Source of the DNA: Perognathus longimembris pacificus
Taxonomy: Eukaryota > Chordata > Mammalia > Rodentia > Heteromyidae
Reading direction: 5' to 3'
Assembly: GCF_023159225.1 (NCBI RefSeq)
Contig: NC_063188.1
Span: forward strand, 33,473,979-33,537,978
Length of the DNA stretch: 64,000 nucleotides
Below are positions 9,846 to 22,055 of the stretch, in pieces. The notes below the pieces were generated by a model. The model did no database searches, had not been told where the DNA came from, and saw only the letters and a list, made by a program, of their open reading frames with translations. Each line of letters opens with the position of its first letter. The stretch's first letter is position 1. Position numbers and translations under genes: made by a program.

Positions 9846-11984
9846 ACATACAACTTGACTAGTTTCTGAGCTTTAAGTTCACACTTCAGTTTCGATGCCT
9901 CTGCTTATATTTTTTCTGGCAAAACATATCAGATATGCTCCTTTTCCAACTTTTACTTACGTTTCCCTCATGTCAGCAAGTAGCATACTAAGTCCTCAGT
10001 TGCTTAACCAGGAAACTACAACCAGTTTTCCTCCTCTCTTTCCCTTTCTCACCTCTACCCTTGTGTATTTATCTTCCTAACTCAAACTCAGAGACATCCA
10101 CTTTTCTCTGTAGTACCATCGCCAATCCAACTCACTATCCTATCTTACCTCAATTACTGTCACAGCTTCCAGACTGGTCTCCCACCTTCTAATTTCATTC
10201 TCCCATCCATTGCACTTTCTGTTGCCCTGAAACTTCTGCTTGAAAACCTTGTATGGCTCTCATAGATTCACAGTAAAATAAACTTGAGTTACCTTTTCAG
10301 CATTTCCTCTCACCAGTAGAAAACAGAACAAGACAGAAAACCACCCTAGATCATATACATGTACCTATTTGCCGTACTCAAATTTTGCTATTCTGTTTGA
10401 TGTGTTGTGAATCTTATATATTCTAGTTGTTTTTTGTGCTAACCATCTATCAGCTCTTTTCTTTCTGTGGTAACATACTTCTGTTTATCCATCCCTTAAA
10501 ACTGAGCATGAATCTGACATCATGAAGCTTTCCATAATATGCTAGACTGAGATTATCTGATTACCATCATTCTTCATATGTTAAATTACAGTAAACAATT
10601 CACTTATTAGTTCTCCATTCTCTTGTGAATGACTAAAAGACAGAGGTTACAAATTTGGTCTTAGACTCTGCAGAGACAGTAGTCACTATAACTGTATCAT
10701 GAGACACAGGTTGACTGAACTGCCTTACAATAGGTATGGTTCTGACCCTGTTCTCCACAGCCTGGGTTAGCTCCCAGGTCACAGTGAAGCCTGTGGAAGT
10801 CTTGTCAGTGCTCCTGAAATAAGGTGAAGGCTCAGGACATTTTTCTTGCCTTCTTTATGTCCTGTGAGTTGTCAGGTACCATACTGTGGCTCATAGAGTT
10901 TGCTTTGGGATTCTGCTCCTCCTACCTCCTCTGTGTTTGTGTACTGGCCTCTTTTGCTTGATCAATTCCTACTGTACACCTATGAATAGAAGAGACTTGT
11001 TTTACTGACAGCAGTTTGCTCTCCAAGATGAGAGTGTTGGTGATTTAAAGGTAACCAACATTTAACTTTTTTTCTGACATTGACATCATTCTCTTCTTTA
11101 CCAAACTTTTTTAATTTAAAGCTACTTAGTCTTGTATAAGTTTGATATTCTTGCATTTATTGTTCCTTTTTCCTTGTGGGAAATGGTGAGATATAGCAAA
11201 ATCTGAGCAGGGAAGTAGCCACTGGGTGGCAGTAGGGGAGGGGACAGAAAGAAAATCAAGAGTCCTTGCATATCTAATTATATGATTATTTAGGTTCAGG
11301 AGAATGGATAACCATGTTAAAATCATAGAGGAACATTAAAGCATTTATGGAGTATATTTTCCATACAGTGGAGGAAAGGTTCTTTTAAAGAGAAGCCAGA
11401 GGGCTAGAGGAGAAGATGTAGTTGCTCAGGCGTAGAATTCAGAGTATTGCTTTAGTTGTCCAGAGACCTCAGTGTCATTCCTGAGCTGTGCCAACTAGTG
11501 CTTTTCTCTTAAGGTCTCAGTTTATCAGTAAATAAAATGAAAGTGAAAAACTGGTTTCAAAAGACTTAGAGACTCTTAAAAAATCTAATTTAGATATATT
11601 ATTACTGTACCTTGATGGTTCTTTACCCTTGAAGTATGTTATACTTGCTAGCATTGCAGTGAGATATGGAGGGCAATCTTTGCCAATATCCTGCATTCTG
11701 AGTGCTGCTAGGCAATTGTCTCAGACATAAGTCACTGAGGTTTCTTTATAGTTACTGCTGGAATTGTCTGACCCTAAAGTTGTATAATTTCACCAAAATA
11801 CCACATTAGCTTCTATGCCTTACATAACAATCATTCTGCTTACAGTTCTACCTTTAGGTTGAACACTGTGCTCTTCTCCCATTGCTTGAATAAATTCCCT
11901 ATTCCCCTCTGATGGAAAGAGACAGGATTTTTTTATGTAACTACATTAGCCCTGATAAAAATGGATGCATGGCTTAATATCTCC
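9846..11984. other. intronic stretch, no recognised feature
   Basis: About 2.1 kb with no mobile element I can name. Short reading frames (9895-10080, 11126-11326) have no domain, no conservation signal and no splice signals. Some old diverged repeats may be hidden here. Confidence 0.5.
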
Positions 11985-12205
11985 ACAAGCAAGGTGCTGG
12001 TGGCTCATGCCTACAATCCTAGCAACTAGGAGGCTAATATCTGAGAATCATGGTTTGAAGCCAACCTAGGCAGGAAAATCTTTGAGATACCCGGATTAGC
12101 CAACAAAAAGCGAGAAGTGGAGCTGTAACTCAAATTGTAGAATGCTACCCTTGAGCTCAGTGAAACTGCACAGGGCCTGATTCAGTCCTAGGACTGGTAC
12201 AAAAA
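11985..12205 (+). mobile_element. 7SL/Geo-type SINE
   Basis: 'ggtgctggtggctcatgcct' opens the 7SL-like half and 'gagaagtggagctgtaactc' the Geo half. The element ends 'cctaggactggtac' with a short A-rich tail. Flanks ctccacaa and ctctacaa may be a degenerate target duplication. Confidence 0.85.
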
Positions 12206-12739
12206 ATAATAGCTCTACAAATATGTCATGTATTAAGGATAATACTAATAATGCAAGTATGAATAATGGTAGAACTCACATTGATACTTCTAGAATGTGT
12301 TAGTAAGACTTATTATAAAATAAAACACAATGGTAATCTAATTATATCTGACAAGACATCTGCAAGAAGGTAATTCAATAATACAACTATATGAAATATA
12401 GATTTAGATCCATTCTCAATAATAGAAGTTAACGTCCTAAATATATACTGTGTATTGAACTATTAGGTAAAAACAATGAAGCCAACACAATTAGCAAGAC
12501 AAAAAAGATGCTAAATATTTCACCTCTATTTGTATCCTTGTAGATTTTCTATTTGTTGTGTTTCATTTTATACTCACACATATATTTGTATATATTATAT
12601 ATGCTATGTGCTATATAATATACATATATGCTCACATAGTACATATTTGTGTTTAGAGAACACATGATTTAAGTAATTATCAGTATCTATATATATACAC
12701 ATACTGCAAAAGCATGCCTAAAAGTGTCTATCTGCCTTT

Positions 12740-12912
12740 TGCTGCTTTTCTTCTTCCCCTCCCCTCCTTCTTTCTTTCCTTCCTCCCTCCATTCTATTCT
12801 CTTTTCTTTCTCTTTCTCCTTTCCTTCTTCCTTCCTTCCTTCCTTCTTTTCTTCCTTCCTTCCTTCCTTCCTTCCTTCCTTCCTTCCTTCCTTCCTTCCT
12901 TCTTTCCTTCCT
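12740..12912. repeat. (CTTC)n tetranucleotide repeat
   Basis: A pyrimidine tract that becomes a clean CCTT array at about 12828-12912. Reading frames over it are Leu/Pro/Ser/Phe repeats. Confidence 0.95.
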
Positions 12913-12920
12913 GTATTTCT

Positions 12921-12980
12921 TTTTACTGGAACCTAGGGCCTCATGAATACTAGGCCTATTGAGCTATAGCCTCAGGTCCA
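12921..12980 (-). mobile_element. ID-like SINE fragment
   Basis: 'ggaacctagggcctcatgaa' and 'tgagctatagcctcagg' match the complement of an ID-type element, with part of the middle missing. The upstream CTTC array sits at its 3' (tail) side. Confidence 0.6.
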
Positions 12981-13496
12981 TATTTTTTTTCTTTAACTGG
13001 AAATAATATGCAACCAAAGACATTAAGACTGCTCTACCCTACACTTAAAATAGATGAGGATCGATAAACAAAGACAAAAGAATGCTACTAAGACAAAAAT
13101 AAATATTACCAGAGCACTCGTTCTTTCTCTGCTGGATAGTCATGCAACCAACTTTAGAGCTTACCCTGACAAATTTCTCAGAAAATAAAGCAGAAGCTCT
13201 CATGAGTTGTGAGAAGTAAAATATCAAAACTTGCTGAGTATGAACCTGGAAAGTTCTTGTTTCCTCAATGATAGTCTTTGGACATTAGCTTGATGCTAAG
13301 AATGATGCATGGAAAACTACTCTGTTCTATATTCGATTACATTTGAGAAAACTTTGTACATAAAACTAACTTTTCTTTAAAACAAAACAAAAACAAAAAG
13401 CACTTTTAAAATTTAACACCACAATCTGGGATGCTGGGTCCAGCTCCTAAGTGGCACATCATGTCTTTTTAAACATGTGTATAAATACTCTTTCTC

Positions 13497-13590
13497 CTCA
13501 CTTTATTTTGTGATACTGGAGATTGAACATGGGTCTTCCTCATGGACAAGTGTTCTATCACTTGAGCCACATCCACAACTGCTCACTATA
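13497..13590 (-). mobile_element. ID-like SINE monomer
   Basis: 'gatactggagattgaacatg' to 'cacttgagccacatccaca' is the complement of an ID-type element. The flanks ctcacttta and ctcactata suggest an old target duplication. Confidence 0.6.
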
Positions 13591-13720
13591 GATATGAAGA
13601 AACTTAGAAGAACGTTTCAGAAAAGTCAAGAAATATTCCCAGTGTCCCTGCAATTGTTATAGCTGAGAATCTGAACCAACTATCTATTCCCCTGCTCAGT
13701 GTTCTTTCTATCACATCAAA
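13591..13720 (+). repeat. probable MIR fragment
   Basis: 'atgaagaaacttagaagaac' leading to 'gagaatctgaaccaactatc' has the order of the MIR core. Very diverged. Confidence 0.35.
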
Positions 13721-14844
13721 TAGACTCTTAAACCATAGCCATCACCAGCTCAGCTTCCTGAAGGTGGTTGGATTATTGTGAATGAAGAAATATTTGGAGT
13801 GGAGAAGACTTTCTAAGACATAGGGCAGATAACAACAAACCATGGTCTTGTTTCTTCTTCAATGAATAGTAATTCTGTAACATTCTTTTTTTCTCATCTG
13901 GGTTTTAATTTTTTAGTGTTTCTGTCTTTTAAGGGTTAAAGAAATGCAGTCCATGTTCACAAAATACCTGACTTTCAGCTATTCTGACACATTTTATAAG
14001 GAACACATCCATTTTTACAGCTCTAAGGCAGGTCTGTCCCTTTGTGTAGACCACTAATTATATGGAAGTCCTCTACAGTGCAGTTAGTAAAGTGAGCAGG
14101 TAAAATTTACCAAGTATATGTCAGAGAAATCATTTGGTATGGACTTGGAAAAAAATCTTGGATTAATGGAAATCTTCCAAGAATGTTTAACAAAATTAAT
14201 TGCACAGCATCTCTCTTACGCACTAGTAGAAGTCAATGGGAAAATGTGCGTTGCTTTGCAGAAATTTGCTTCACTGTCATCTTTTCAAAAAGGCTTTTAT
14301 TTTAACAAATGTGGCATGCAGCCAATTATTTAATGACCACCTCTATTTAAAAATCCACAGAGAGGAGGTCGTAGACTATGTTCTCTATTGCATTTTTCTC
14401 ATTGTGTTATGGTACGTTAAAGCCTGCTAGACAAACATTGAAGAAAGATCTGGGGTAGCTAATTATTGGGGAAGACACTGTGGGCAATTCAAATGCGTGA
14501 CAAGCACCAAACCTCTTAGAGAGACAACAGAGAGAGACAGAGAAACAGAGAGGCAGAGAGTGAGCCTAACTCTCTATCACTGCACCTGATTACAAATCTT
14601 CTCAAAAGGAGAAATTGATATGACCTAGAATGATTAAGCAAACTTTTAAAATATGGAGAAATGTTTTTTAGGGAGACTAAATTGCATTGGGGTTACTGTG
14701 AATTGATGTAAGAAACTATACAATACGCAGATACTTAGCTTCCTACTTTCTGAGGTAAAGTATCATGTCCAAAATCCCTAGCAAACAGAATGCAAGATTT
14801 GTATTTTCTGCTATTCAGATGCTACATTTCTAAATGATTCTGTT
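13721..14844. other. intronic stretch, no recognised feature
   Basis: Unique-looking intron with a short GAGA-rich run near 14519-14560. The overlapping reading frames at 14118-14430 show no family resemblance and no splice context. Confidence 0.5.
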
Positions 14845-14858
14845 TACACACACACACA

Positions 14859-14893
<35 letters not shown>
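14845..14893. repeat. (CA)n microsatellite
   Basis: A CA run with one GA interruption near its start. Confidence 0.95.
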
Positions 14894-14895
<2 letters not shown>

Positions 14896-15599
14896 CTAAA
14901 TTAGCAATATCATGATAAAGGTTACCTTCAACTTAGATGAATGTAACATATTTTTTAATTTGCTGGAAGATGGTACTAGTTCCTTTCCCTCATGTTCCTC
15001 CAGCACTGTCAAAAGTGCCACCTTCATTGGTTAATTCCTACTGGTCCCACTTCTTTATCCTAAAACTAAGCAAAATGCACATCACCCAAGTGGCTGCCTT
15101 AATTATAGATGTAGGGCTGTGAGATACTTTTCTCTGTGGGACACTAAGAGCTCCTGTGGAGAGAAAAAGCAACTCAGGGTTTTCTCAAAAATCACTTGTT
15201 TCCTACTTTACAAAATTTTTGTGGGAATTCTGAGTGAACGGTAAAGTCAGAAAACCATGGGAGAAGAAAACCATCACTTTATAGGAGAGATTTTAAAGCT
15301 GAGTTAGTAAAAAGAATCTGCCTAACTACTTAGTATGTGCCCTTATCCTGCTGTGACCATGAGAAACTCATAATTGGCACTTGGCTTTGCAGTGGCATAT
15401 TATACATCTTTATGTTCAGTTTATAAACCTAGTTTTACTTTTTAATTTTTGAAAACTTGAAAAAATAAATGCTCATTCCCTCAGCCCACAGAGTGATTAA
15501 TGTATATGTTTAGTTATCATCCATACCAAAGAAATGATTATCTTTGTCCCTGTACATGTCTTTGCTAGTTCATGTAATTGTAGTGACTTGGCATTCCAT

Positions 15600-16930
15600 T
15601 GCTTTACTTGGGTTCCCTTCACAGAGCTGACACAAGTCAGTGATTACTGCCCCGCCCCCTTCACATGTTGCTGGGGGAATGCCAATAAAGCTATGAGCAA
15701 AGGAAGGAGCTGTAGAGAAACATGCTGTGGGGCCCGGAACGGAATGAGGGGTAACCAGGGTTCAGCAGCCAGGTTTCCCCAGAGAGAGACACAAAGAAAG
15801 CAAACAAAGGAAGAGACAGGCCTAAACAGGCTCCCCAGACAGGGCCCCTTTGCTATAAGAACAGAGCCTTAAGCTTCACAAAGCTCAGGGAGGGAAGGGA
15901 GCCAGTGGTTAAGGATTGCCTTTTCAATTCACTTGAAAAATTATTAACTGAGTATACATGGAAAGAAAAATCCACGAATATACAGAACATTTGTTATTCT
16001 AAAACCCCATCCAGATACTCTATGAACTGAAATGTGTATCTAAGCTTATATATGTGCATAGATAGTAATAGTGCCCTCCAAACCACAATGATACCACAAA
16101 GGCAAAGAGCAAAGCAGAGGAAGGCTCAGAAGTTAGAAGACACAGAAGTCCCACAGTGGGAGGACTCCAGTTACTTCTCCAGAAAAAGAAGTTAACTTCT
16201 CCCTGTGTTTTAACTTTTAAATCAAGTCCAAGCTTGAGCTCTGAAAACAGAGTAGAAGCCTGTCTCCTCAGCCCACCCCTACCACATAAATTAAGGAACT
16301 AGGTCCCTTCCTCCCTCATTTACAGTCCAATGACAAAAGCCCCATACCCCACAGTCTGAGGGGCCCCCACAGGACCTCCATGTGAGTTTCCCAGATTGCT
16401 GAGGGAAACCTGATCTCACTCTGGGATCAGCATGGGCTCTTCTCATCATCAACAAGAAATCCCCACTTCTCAAGGAGTTCCCAGACAGAGCCGGTTCCCA
16501 CAAAAAGCCAGTCCTGCGGTGCGGTGCTGCCTCTCTGCCCACCAGGAGCTCCCGTGACACCTCAGGGTAAGGAGCTGAGGTTAGGGGCTCTGGGAGACAT
16601 GCCAAACAGAAGTGAGTCTCCCCCTGCCTGCCTAGATGCCAAGGGTGGCTCTGAGCCACTAACCTGCTAGACTTGCTGCCCCATCACGCCCACCTGGCGC
16701 CCAGACCAGCACAGCCCTTGACCTTTAGCGATGGGAGAAGTCAGTAGGAAGATGCAAACAGGACACAAAAGCAAATCCAGCCTGAGAACTTTGGCCCAGC
16801 TTCCAAACTGGAAGTCCTCAAATGTCCCTTGTCTCTCCCCACCCAAATATTTACCTTATGGAAAAGGGAGGGCATGTGGACTCACAGGACAGATGTCTGA
16901 GCCACAAGAGATAATCTAGCCCACTGAGGC
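15600..16930. other. GC-richer block, unclassified
   Basis: This block stands out from the AT-rich intron: it has several CpGs, a 'ccccgcccc' GC box near 15650, an AATAAA near 15682 and a tract at 16300-16730 with many CpG/GGC sites. A 122-codon minus-strand frame (16291-16659) and a 112-codon plus frame (15534-15872) cross it, but neither has a recognisable domain. Near 16694 the sequence 'cctggcgcccagacc' resembles the start of a retroviral tRNA-Lys primer-binding site; this could be chance. A decayed LTR element, a pseudogene or a regulatory island are all possible. I cannot assign it. Confidence 0.4.
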
Positions 16931-16982
16931 CCACAATGAAGGCAAGATGTGTATGTGACAGAGGTGGAAGTTGAGATAGAGA

Positions 16983-17120
16983 AAGTTAGGAAAAGAAGGG
17001 AAGGGGGAAGTGAAGGGAAGAGAGGGAAAAGGAAGGGAGGAAAGAAGGAGAGGAGAGGGGGAAAGAGAGGAGGAAAAGAAGGGGGAGGAATAAAAGGGAA
17101 AGAAAGGAAAAAAATGAAGG
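16983..17120. repeat. purine-rich GGAA/AGGG tract
   Basis: Nearly pure purine on the plus strand for about 140 bases. Antisense reading frames here are Phe/Pro/Ser/Leu repeats and not genes. Confidence 0.9.
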
Positions 17121-17299
17121 AATAGTATGCAAGCTTGAGCCAGTAACTTGTGAACATGAATGCGTATTAAAGGACAAATAAAAAGATATTTAAGTTCCCT
17201 TCAGTCTACTGACCAGATAGTATTTCCATTTTATAAGGGCTCATAGATACCTAAAACAAGGTAGATAAACTTTCCATCATAGGAATACAAAGAATTGTA

Positions 17300-17600
17300 G
17301 CAACTGAGAGCATAGATGTGGGAGTCAGATAAAACAACTTTAAACCTTGGCTCTCCATGTGATCTTTACCCAGCACTTTGCAACAACTAACACTATTTCT
17401 CCCGGGAAACATTCATTTATGTCACAAAACATTTTCAGTTGTCTATCTAATGAGTATAACACAAGAATGCTGCTTAACATCCTACAGTGTATAGGATAGC
17501 CCACAACATGAAATTGATCCCAATATGTCTCTAATGCCAAGATTGACAAACTCTGCATTAGGCAAATAGCTTAATATTTCCAGTTTCCCCATCTAGGACC
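17300..17600 (+). repeat. MIR interrupted by a DNA transposon remnant
   Basis: The left part (17300-17360) reads 'tgtgggagtcagataaaac' then 'ccttggctctcc', and the right part (17560-17600) 'gcaaatagcttaatatttcc' then 'agtttccccatctagg'. These are consecutive MIR blocks, separated by the MER20-like insertion. Confidence 0.55.
17365..17558 (-). mobile_element. MER20-like hAT remnant
   Basis: 'taacatcctacagtgtatag' followed by 'gatagcccacaacatg' and 'gccaagattgacaaactctg' matches the complement of the widespread mammalian MER20-type non-autonomous hAT element. It lies inside a MIR, so it inserted later. The family name is from memory. Confidence 0.55.
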
Positions 17601-17727
17601 TAGAAATAGTAGAACCAATCTCACAAGATTGGTTTATTATCACTAAATAAGCTAACATATATAAACCTAGAAATAATAGAACCTATCTCACAAGATGGGT
17701 TATCACTAAATAAACTAACATATATAA
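17598..17727. repeat. 67/63-bp tandem duplication
   Basis: Copy 1 (17598-17664) and copy 2 (17665-17727) both start 'acctagaaata' and end 'aacatatataa'. They differ by a four-base deletion and a few substitutions. Confidence 0.9.
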
Positions 17728-19370
17728 ACCACATAGTACTGTTAATTATCAGTATTATCAACCGCACTCATAACTCCTTCTCCTATAATTAACTATCCTA
17801 TTTCTCTGCTCTACATACTGCATATCTTCCAGAAATAGTTGTTTATACCCCAAATCTCTCCTTTTCCCATTCTCCCTTGAACCTTTTCTAATCCGGCTTT
17901 CATTCCTACTACTCCTTTCTGATAAAGAGCACTAGTGGCATAATTTCAATTTCTCAGTTCTTTGTCTTAATCTTTCATCAGCATTTGAAATGTCTTTTCA
18001 CTTCCTCTTTAAGAAAATTAACTTTGTTACTTGATTTCCAGGATACCCTTCCATTGATTCTTCTGTCCTGGTATACCAAGTTTGTACATACCTTGCTCCA
18101 AGAGAAGAAGAGCTGGGCTGATTTATTTTGTTGAGTGAATATAAGAATTGAAATCATGTGTAAAGGTGTTTAGCACCCATTAAACAATAGTCATCCTTGC
18201 TACTATTGGTATTGGTGTTATTGCTATTGTTATTACTACTCGCCCTTATTAGCCATGAGAACAGGTTTAATATTTGCTTTGTGTTGATCCTTCCTTGTAC
18301 AGAACTTGATTAAATGGCATATATGTACATATGTGTGTGTACATGTGTGCGTGTGTCTAGATATGTATCCAGAAAATACTTGGCTTTGGGCAGGAGTAGA
18401 TGATAAAGGCATGAGACTATGTAAGCTCCTTAGAGGAGAAATAGGCTATAAAGAGCTTGATGGCTGGTGAGGTAAGGGGTGGATAGAAGCCCATGGGAAT
18501 AGGAATCCAGAAGGGAGTCATACCCTAGCCGTTTTAACTCCCCTTTTCATAACTGATAGGACCATAAAAAGAAGGGAGTAGCAGTTCTCACCTATTAATC
18601 ATCACAGTACCTCCTCTCCTAGGTATGGGGGATAAATTGGATTGTGGCCAAATGTTAGCATGAACAAGCTTATCTGTTGAGTTTGACAGGGTGAGCAACA
18701 TAAATTCACTTTTCTTTACAGTACTGGATTAACTTCATTTTCAATCATCTTGAACTCTGAGCAACTTTGTACACTTATTAGTTCCTTGACACCATCTGTA
18801 CAGATTTTCAAATGGCATTTATATTACCCTGAGAATACAATCCCTTTAGAGATTGCCATTAGAAAAAGCACAATACCCAAATTTTATTAGAAAACTTATG
18901 AACATTCAAAACATCCATTAAGTGTTGCTGGTCATTTTAATAACATAATCTGGCAGCATTTTGAGTGAAAAATGAAGTAATAACCAAAGAACCTCTTCGA
19001 ACCAAGTTTCTTTTTTTCCATTTTAAATCAGAACGTCTATCTCTTATAATGTTCATGCCATTTAGTACTGTCAACTATGGCACTGCATGATGAATAGCCT
19101 CTCCATTCTACCCTTATTACTGGCACCAACAAAATATCCGCAACTTGGACTCTGACTTAGAAATTCCAAATAAAACCCATATGTTTCTAGTCTGACAGTC
19201 CTGCAAACTTGCATTACATTCCACATGCAGTAACCAACCTTCTTTGCAGAGAGATCAGCTAGTAGGTAAATTATGGACGGGACTGGACTACGTACAGGAA
19301 AAAGTTTAGTCTGGTTTATACAAACAACCAAACAGAAAATTTTAACCCACAAAACCCAAACCACTGAATT
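17728..19370. other. intronic stretch, no recognised feature
   Basis: AT-rich intron without a recognisable young repeat; a short TG/TA-rich run is at about 18318-18360. A 100-codon minus-strand frame at 19071-19373 has no known domain and no splice sites around it, so it is not called. Confidence 0.5.
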
Positions 19371-19477
19371 CAAAAGGAATTACATCGGGACTGAGGATGC
19401 AACTCAATGAGTGGTTGAGCATTTGTCTAGCGTGTTCAAAGCCAAAGACCTCAAACAAACAAAAAGAACAAAAGGAA
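19371..19477 (+). mobile_element. ID-like SINE monomer with target duplication
   Basis: 'gggactgaggatgcaactca' (A-box side) to 'gttcaaagcc' and an A-rich tail. The nine-base flank caaaaggaa is repeated at 19371-19379 and 19469-19477. Confidence 0.65.
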
Positions 19478-20098
19478 GTATGTTAATAGAGCTTTCAAAT
19501 TAGTCTGTTTCTTTAAGTGAACTTGGCAATCACCATAAAGTCCTCTTAAAATCAACCTGGCTTCTAAATTTTCATAACATTTTTTAAAAGGACAAACTCT
19601 TTTTTAAGGCTTTCCATAGGTTCTTAATAAAAACACAAGTGATACTAAGGCAACCATGATTGTCCAACTGGCTAGGCTGGTAGTGCTTTTGGCACTCATA
19701 CTATTATTTGTCAAAGATTCCCCCAACATTCATCTAGAAGCACAAAAGCCAAGGCTCCTGAAAGAAGTGTTGATAGAACCCAAGAGGGAAATTATACTTC
19801 ATTCAGGAAAGGTGAGCCAGCTGCCTGAGTCCCCTTAAGCCTTCTGTAGGTGCCAAGTGCACTCTTAGCTTAGCAATCGCATCTGTGATGTGAGCATATC
19901 CAGAAAATGCTGCTTATCACTTCCTCTTTGAATAATACATTCATAGAAACATATTTTTCCTGTCAGAGCTATAGATGATCATTGTTATCTTTTCTTATCA
20001 CCATCATCATGACCATAAAATGATAAAAATGATACAGAACATGGTAACAGTTGCTACTATATATAAAGTTTTATCGTGTCAGACATTGTGCTATACAC

Positions 20099-20152
20099 AC
20101 ATATATAATATATATAATATAGTATAAGATATATAATATATATCACATCGTC
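20099..20152. repeat. AT-rich (TATA)n tract
   Basis: A run of TATATAATATATA units just after a stretch ending 'acacacatat'. Confidence 0.9.
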
Positions 20153-20279
20153 TCAATTTTTAATGGGAAATAAATATCAGACCATAAAGTTCACCTCTTG
20201 AAAGAGAACTATTTAGTAGTTTTTAGTATGTTCACAAGGATATGCAAGTAATTCCAGAACATTTCATCACCCTGTCTCA

Positions 20280-20440
20280 TTTTAGTTTTCATAGTAGTAT
20301 TATTTTAAACCCCATTTTACAGATGAGGCAATTCAGATTACAGAAATTAAATGACCTGCCAAAGTCCCACAGCAAGTAAGAGATGGAGTTGAATTCAAAA
20401 GCAATCTCACTGGCTCCCAAACCCATGCATCTCTTTCTAC
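20280..20440 (+). repeat. MIR
   Basis: One of the clearest MIRs here: 'accccattttacagatgagg' then 'tcccacagcaagtaagagatg' then 'tcactggctcccaaaccc'. Confidence 0.8.
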
Positions 20441-20774
20441 CTCTCTGGTGACCTTACATCTGTGCCATGATTCATTATAATTTTTATTAAAAGATACACC
20501 AAAGGGAAAAACTGAACTTCTCTGTTTCATTTTTCCACTTTCTTCCCTCTTCTTTTTTGTCACTCAAGAAATTAACGGCTAAAGTATCCCTAGCAATCAC
20601 CCTCCACCTGCTTTATACAGTTTCCCTGACAAAAACCTCTTTCGATGGTGACTTTGATTTGCATTGAATGTGTACTTATGGAACCTTAATTTATTGCCCC
20701 TTCCTAGGCTTACTTTCATTCACTAGTAAACCATTACTTAGCATGGTGACAAGAACAAAATTATGGCATTAAAC

Positions 20775-20945
20775 TTTGGTTTTAAATTCTAGTTTACCTC
20801 AGTTTCATCAGGTAAAGATAGTATTATACACATCGTAGGATTGCTATGAAAGTCAAACTGAATATAGTTTCTAAATATTTTATTCAGTGTTCTGAAACAG
20901 AGTACTTGCTCACTAAATCATAGTACTAGTTTTGGTAGCATTGGT
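20775..20945 (+). repeat. MIR 3' part
   Basis: 'cctcagtttcatcaggtaaag' region followed by 'catcgtaggattgctatgaa' and 'gtacttgctcactaaatcat' follows the MIR 3' order. Confidence 0.6.
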
Positions 20946-21705
20946 AGGTGGGTAGTAAGGGAAGTTATAGAGCAACCATTAAGTTATGTGGCCAAAGATC
21001 TCAGTCTAATTGGTCACAAGACGAACTTTGATAAAAAGTACTTACTAAGCAAGGAAGTGCATGCCAGATAGTATGCAACCAATCAAGTTAAATATGCCCT
21101 GAAAATTCTTGCCAGTTTAATCATCTAAAAGCATAAAGATAATTTTCTATTAAGTCTCTGACTTCTTATAGCAGCCACAGCATTTGCCTTCTTTTGAATC
21201 TACCATGATTCTCATGCAAAATCCCACTTGATCTGTACTATATTTAACCTCACAAGATATTGCACAATATCAAGTTGGATCTGACCTGTCTAACTAGACC
21301 AAATAGTCCTGGCAGAGGTGTATGGTTAGTAGAAGCCAAAGGACCAAATACAGTTGAGATTATAATCCACATATTTTGTTTTTTTCCCATGCATTATTTA
21401 GCAGTAGTAGGGTCGAAAGAGAATCTGGAATAGATTTCAAACCAAGTTATCAGTTTAGAGTATAAATAAATTCCAACTTCCAATCCAAGCATGAGCAGAG
21501 TAAGCAATCAACAGACATCCAGAAAACAGGCTTACCCTATACAATAAGAGAAACAAGAGACTCAAGTTTATGTAATAATAGTTGTCATCAAATACCTACC
21601 ACCTATGATACTCTTTTTATTAGAGTTTACTAGATCTTAATTACCTCCTTTAATTAATTTTATGAGGATGAATTTTATTACCATCATTTTAAAAATAAGG
21701 GAAAA

Positions 21706-21937
21706 TAGCAAGACACCACTCCTGTAATCACTCCTTTAATCCTAACTACTGAGATCTAAGGATCATGGTTCAAAGCCAGCCCAGGCAGGAAACTCTGAGT
21801 CTCTGATCTCCACTTAACCCCCTAAAAAGCTAGAACAGGAGCTGTGTTTCAAGTGGTACAACACTGGCTATGGGCAAAAAGCTAAGGGACAGTGCCCAGA
21901 TCCTGAGTTCAAGCCCTAGTACTGTCACACAAAAAAG
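21706..21937 (+). mobile_element. 7SL/Geo-type SINE
   Basis: The left half is damaged, but 'ggttcaaagccagcccaggc' is intact. The right half ends 'cctgagttcaagccctagta', containing a B-box-like 'gagttcaagcc' at 21904-21914. A-rich tail after it. Confidence 0.85.
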
Positions 21938-21962
21938 GGTAACGTTAAAAAAAATTTTTTAA

Positions 21963-22055
21963 GATGAAATTGATCAAGATGCATTGTATTCATAAACAGC
22001 TTTGTTAAATGGCAATTCCTTGTACAACTACTTCAAGATAAAAAAAAGAAAAAAA
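21963..22055 (+). mobile_element. old L1 3' end
   Basis: 'gatcaagatgcattgtattc' through 'tgtacaactacttcaagata' and then an A-rich tail. It is the sense version of the tail seen in antisense at 5.9, 34.15, 35.86 and 51.13 kb. Confidence 0.65.

Noticed and set aside
12714..12953. Proline/leucine-rich open frames
   Set aside because: They are translations of the CTTC array.
15534..15872. 112-codon plus-strand frame with several cysteines
   Set aside because: Cysteine pattern fits no family I know, and the frame runs from AT-rich intron into the unclassified block.
16291..16659. 122-codon minus-strand open frame
   Set aside because: GC-richer sequence lowers the stop-codon frequency; no family recognised and no start or splice context.
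16882..17177. Phe/Pro/Ser-rich minus-strand frames
   Set aside because: They are translations of a purine tract on the other strand.
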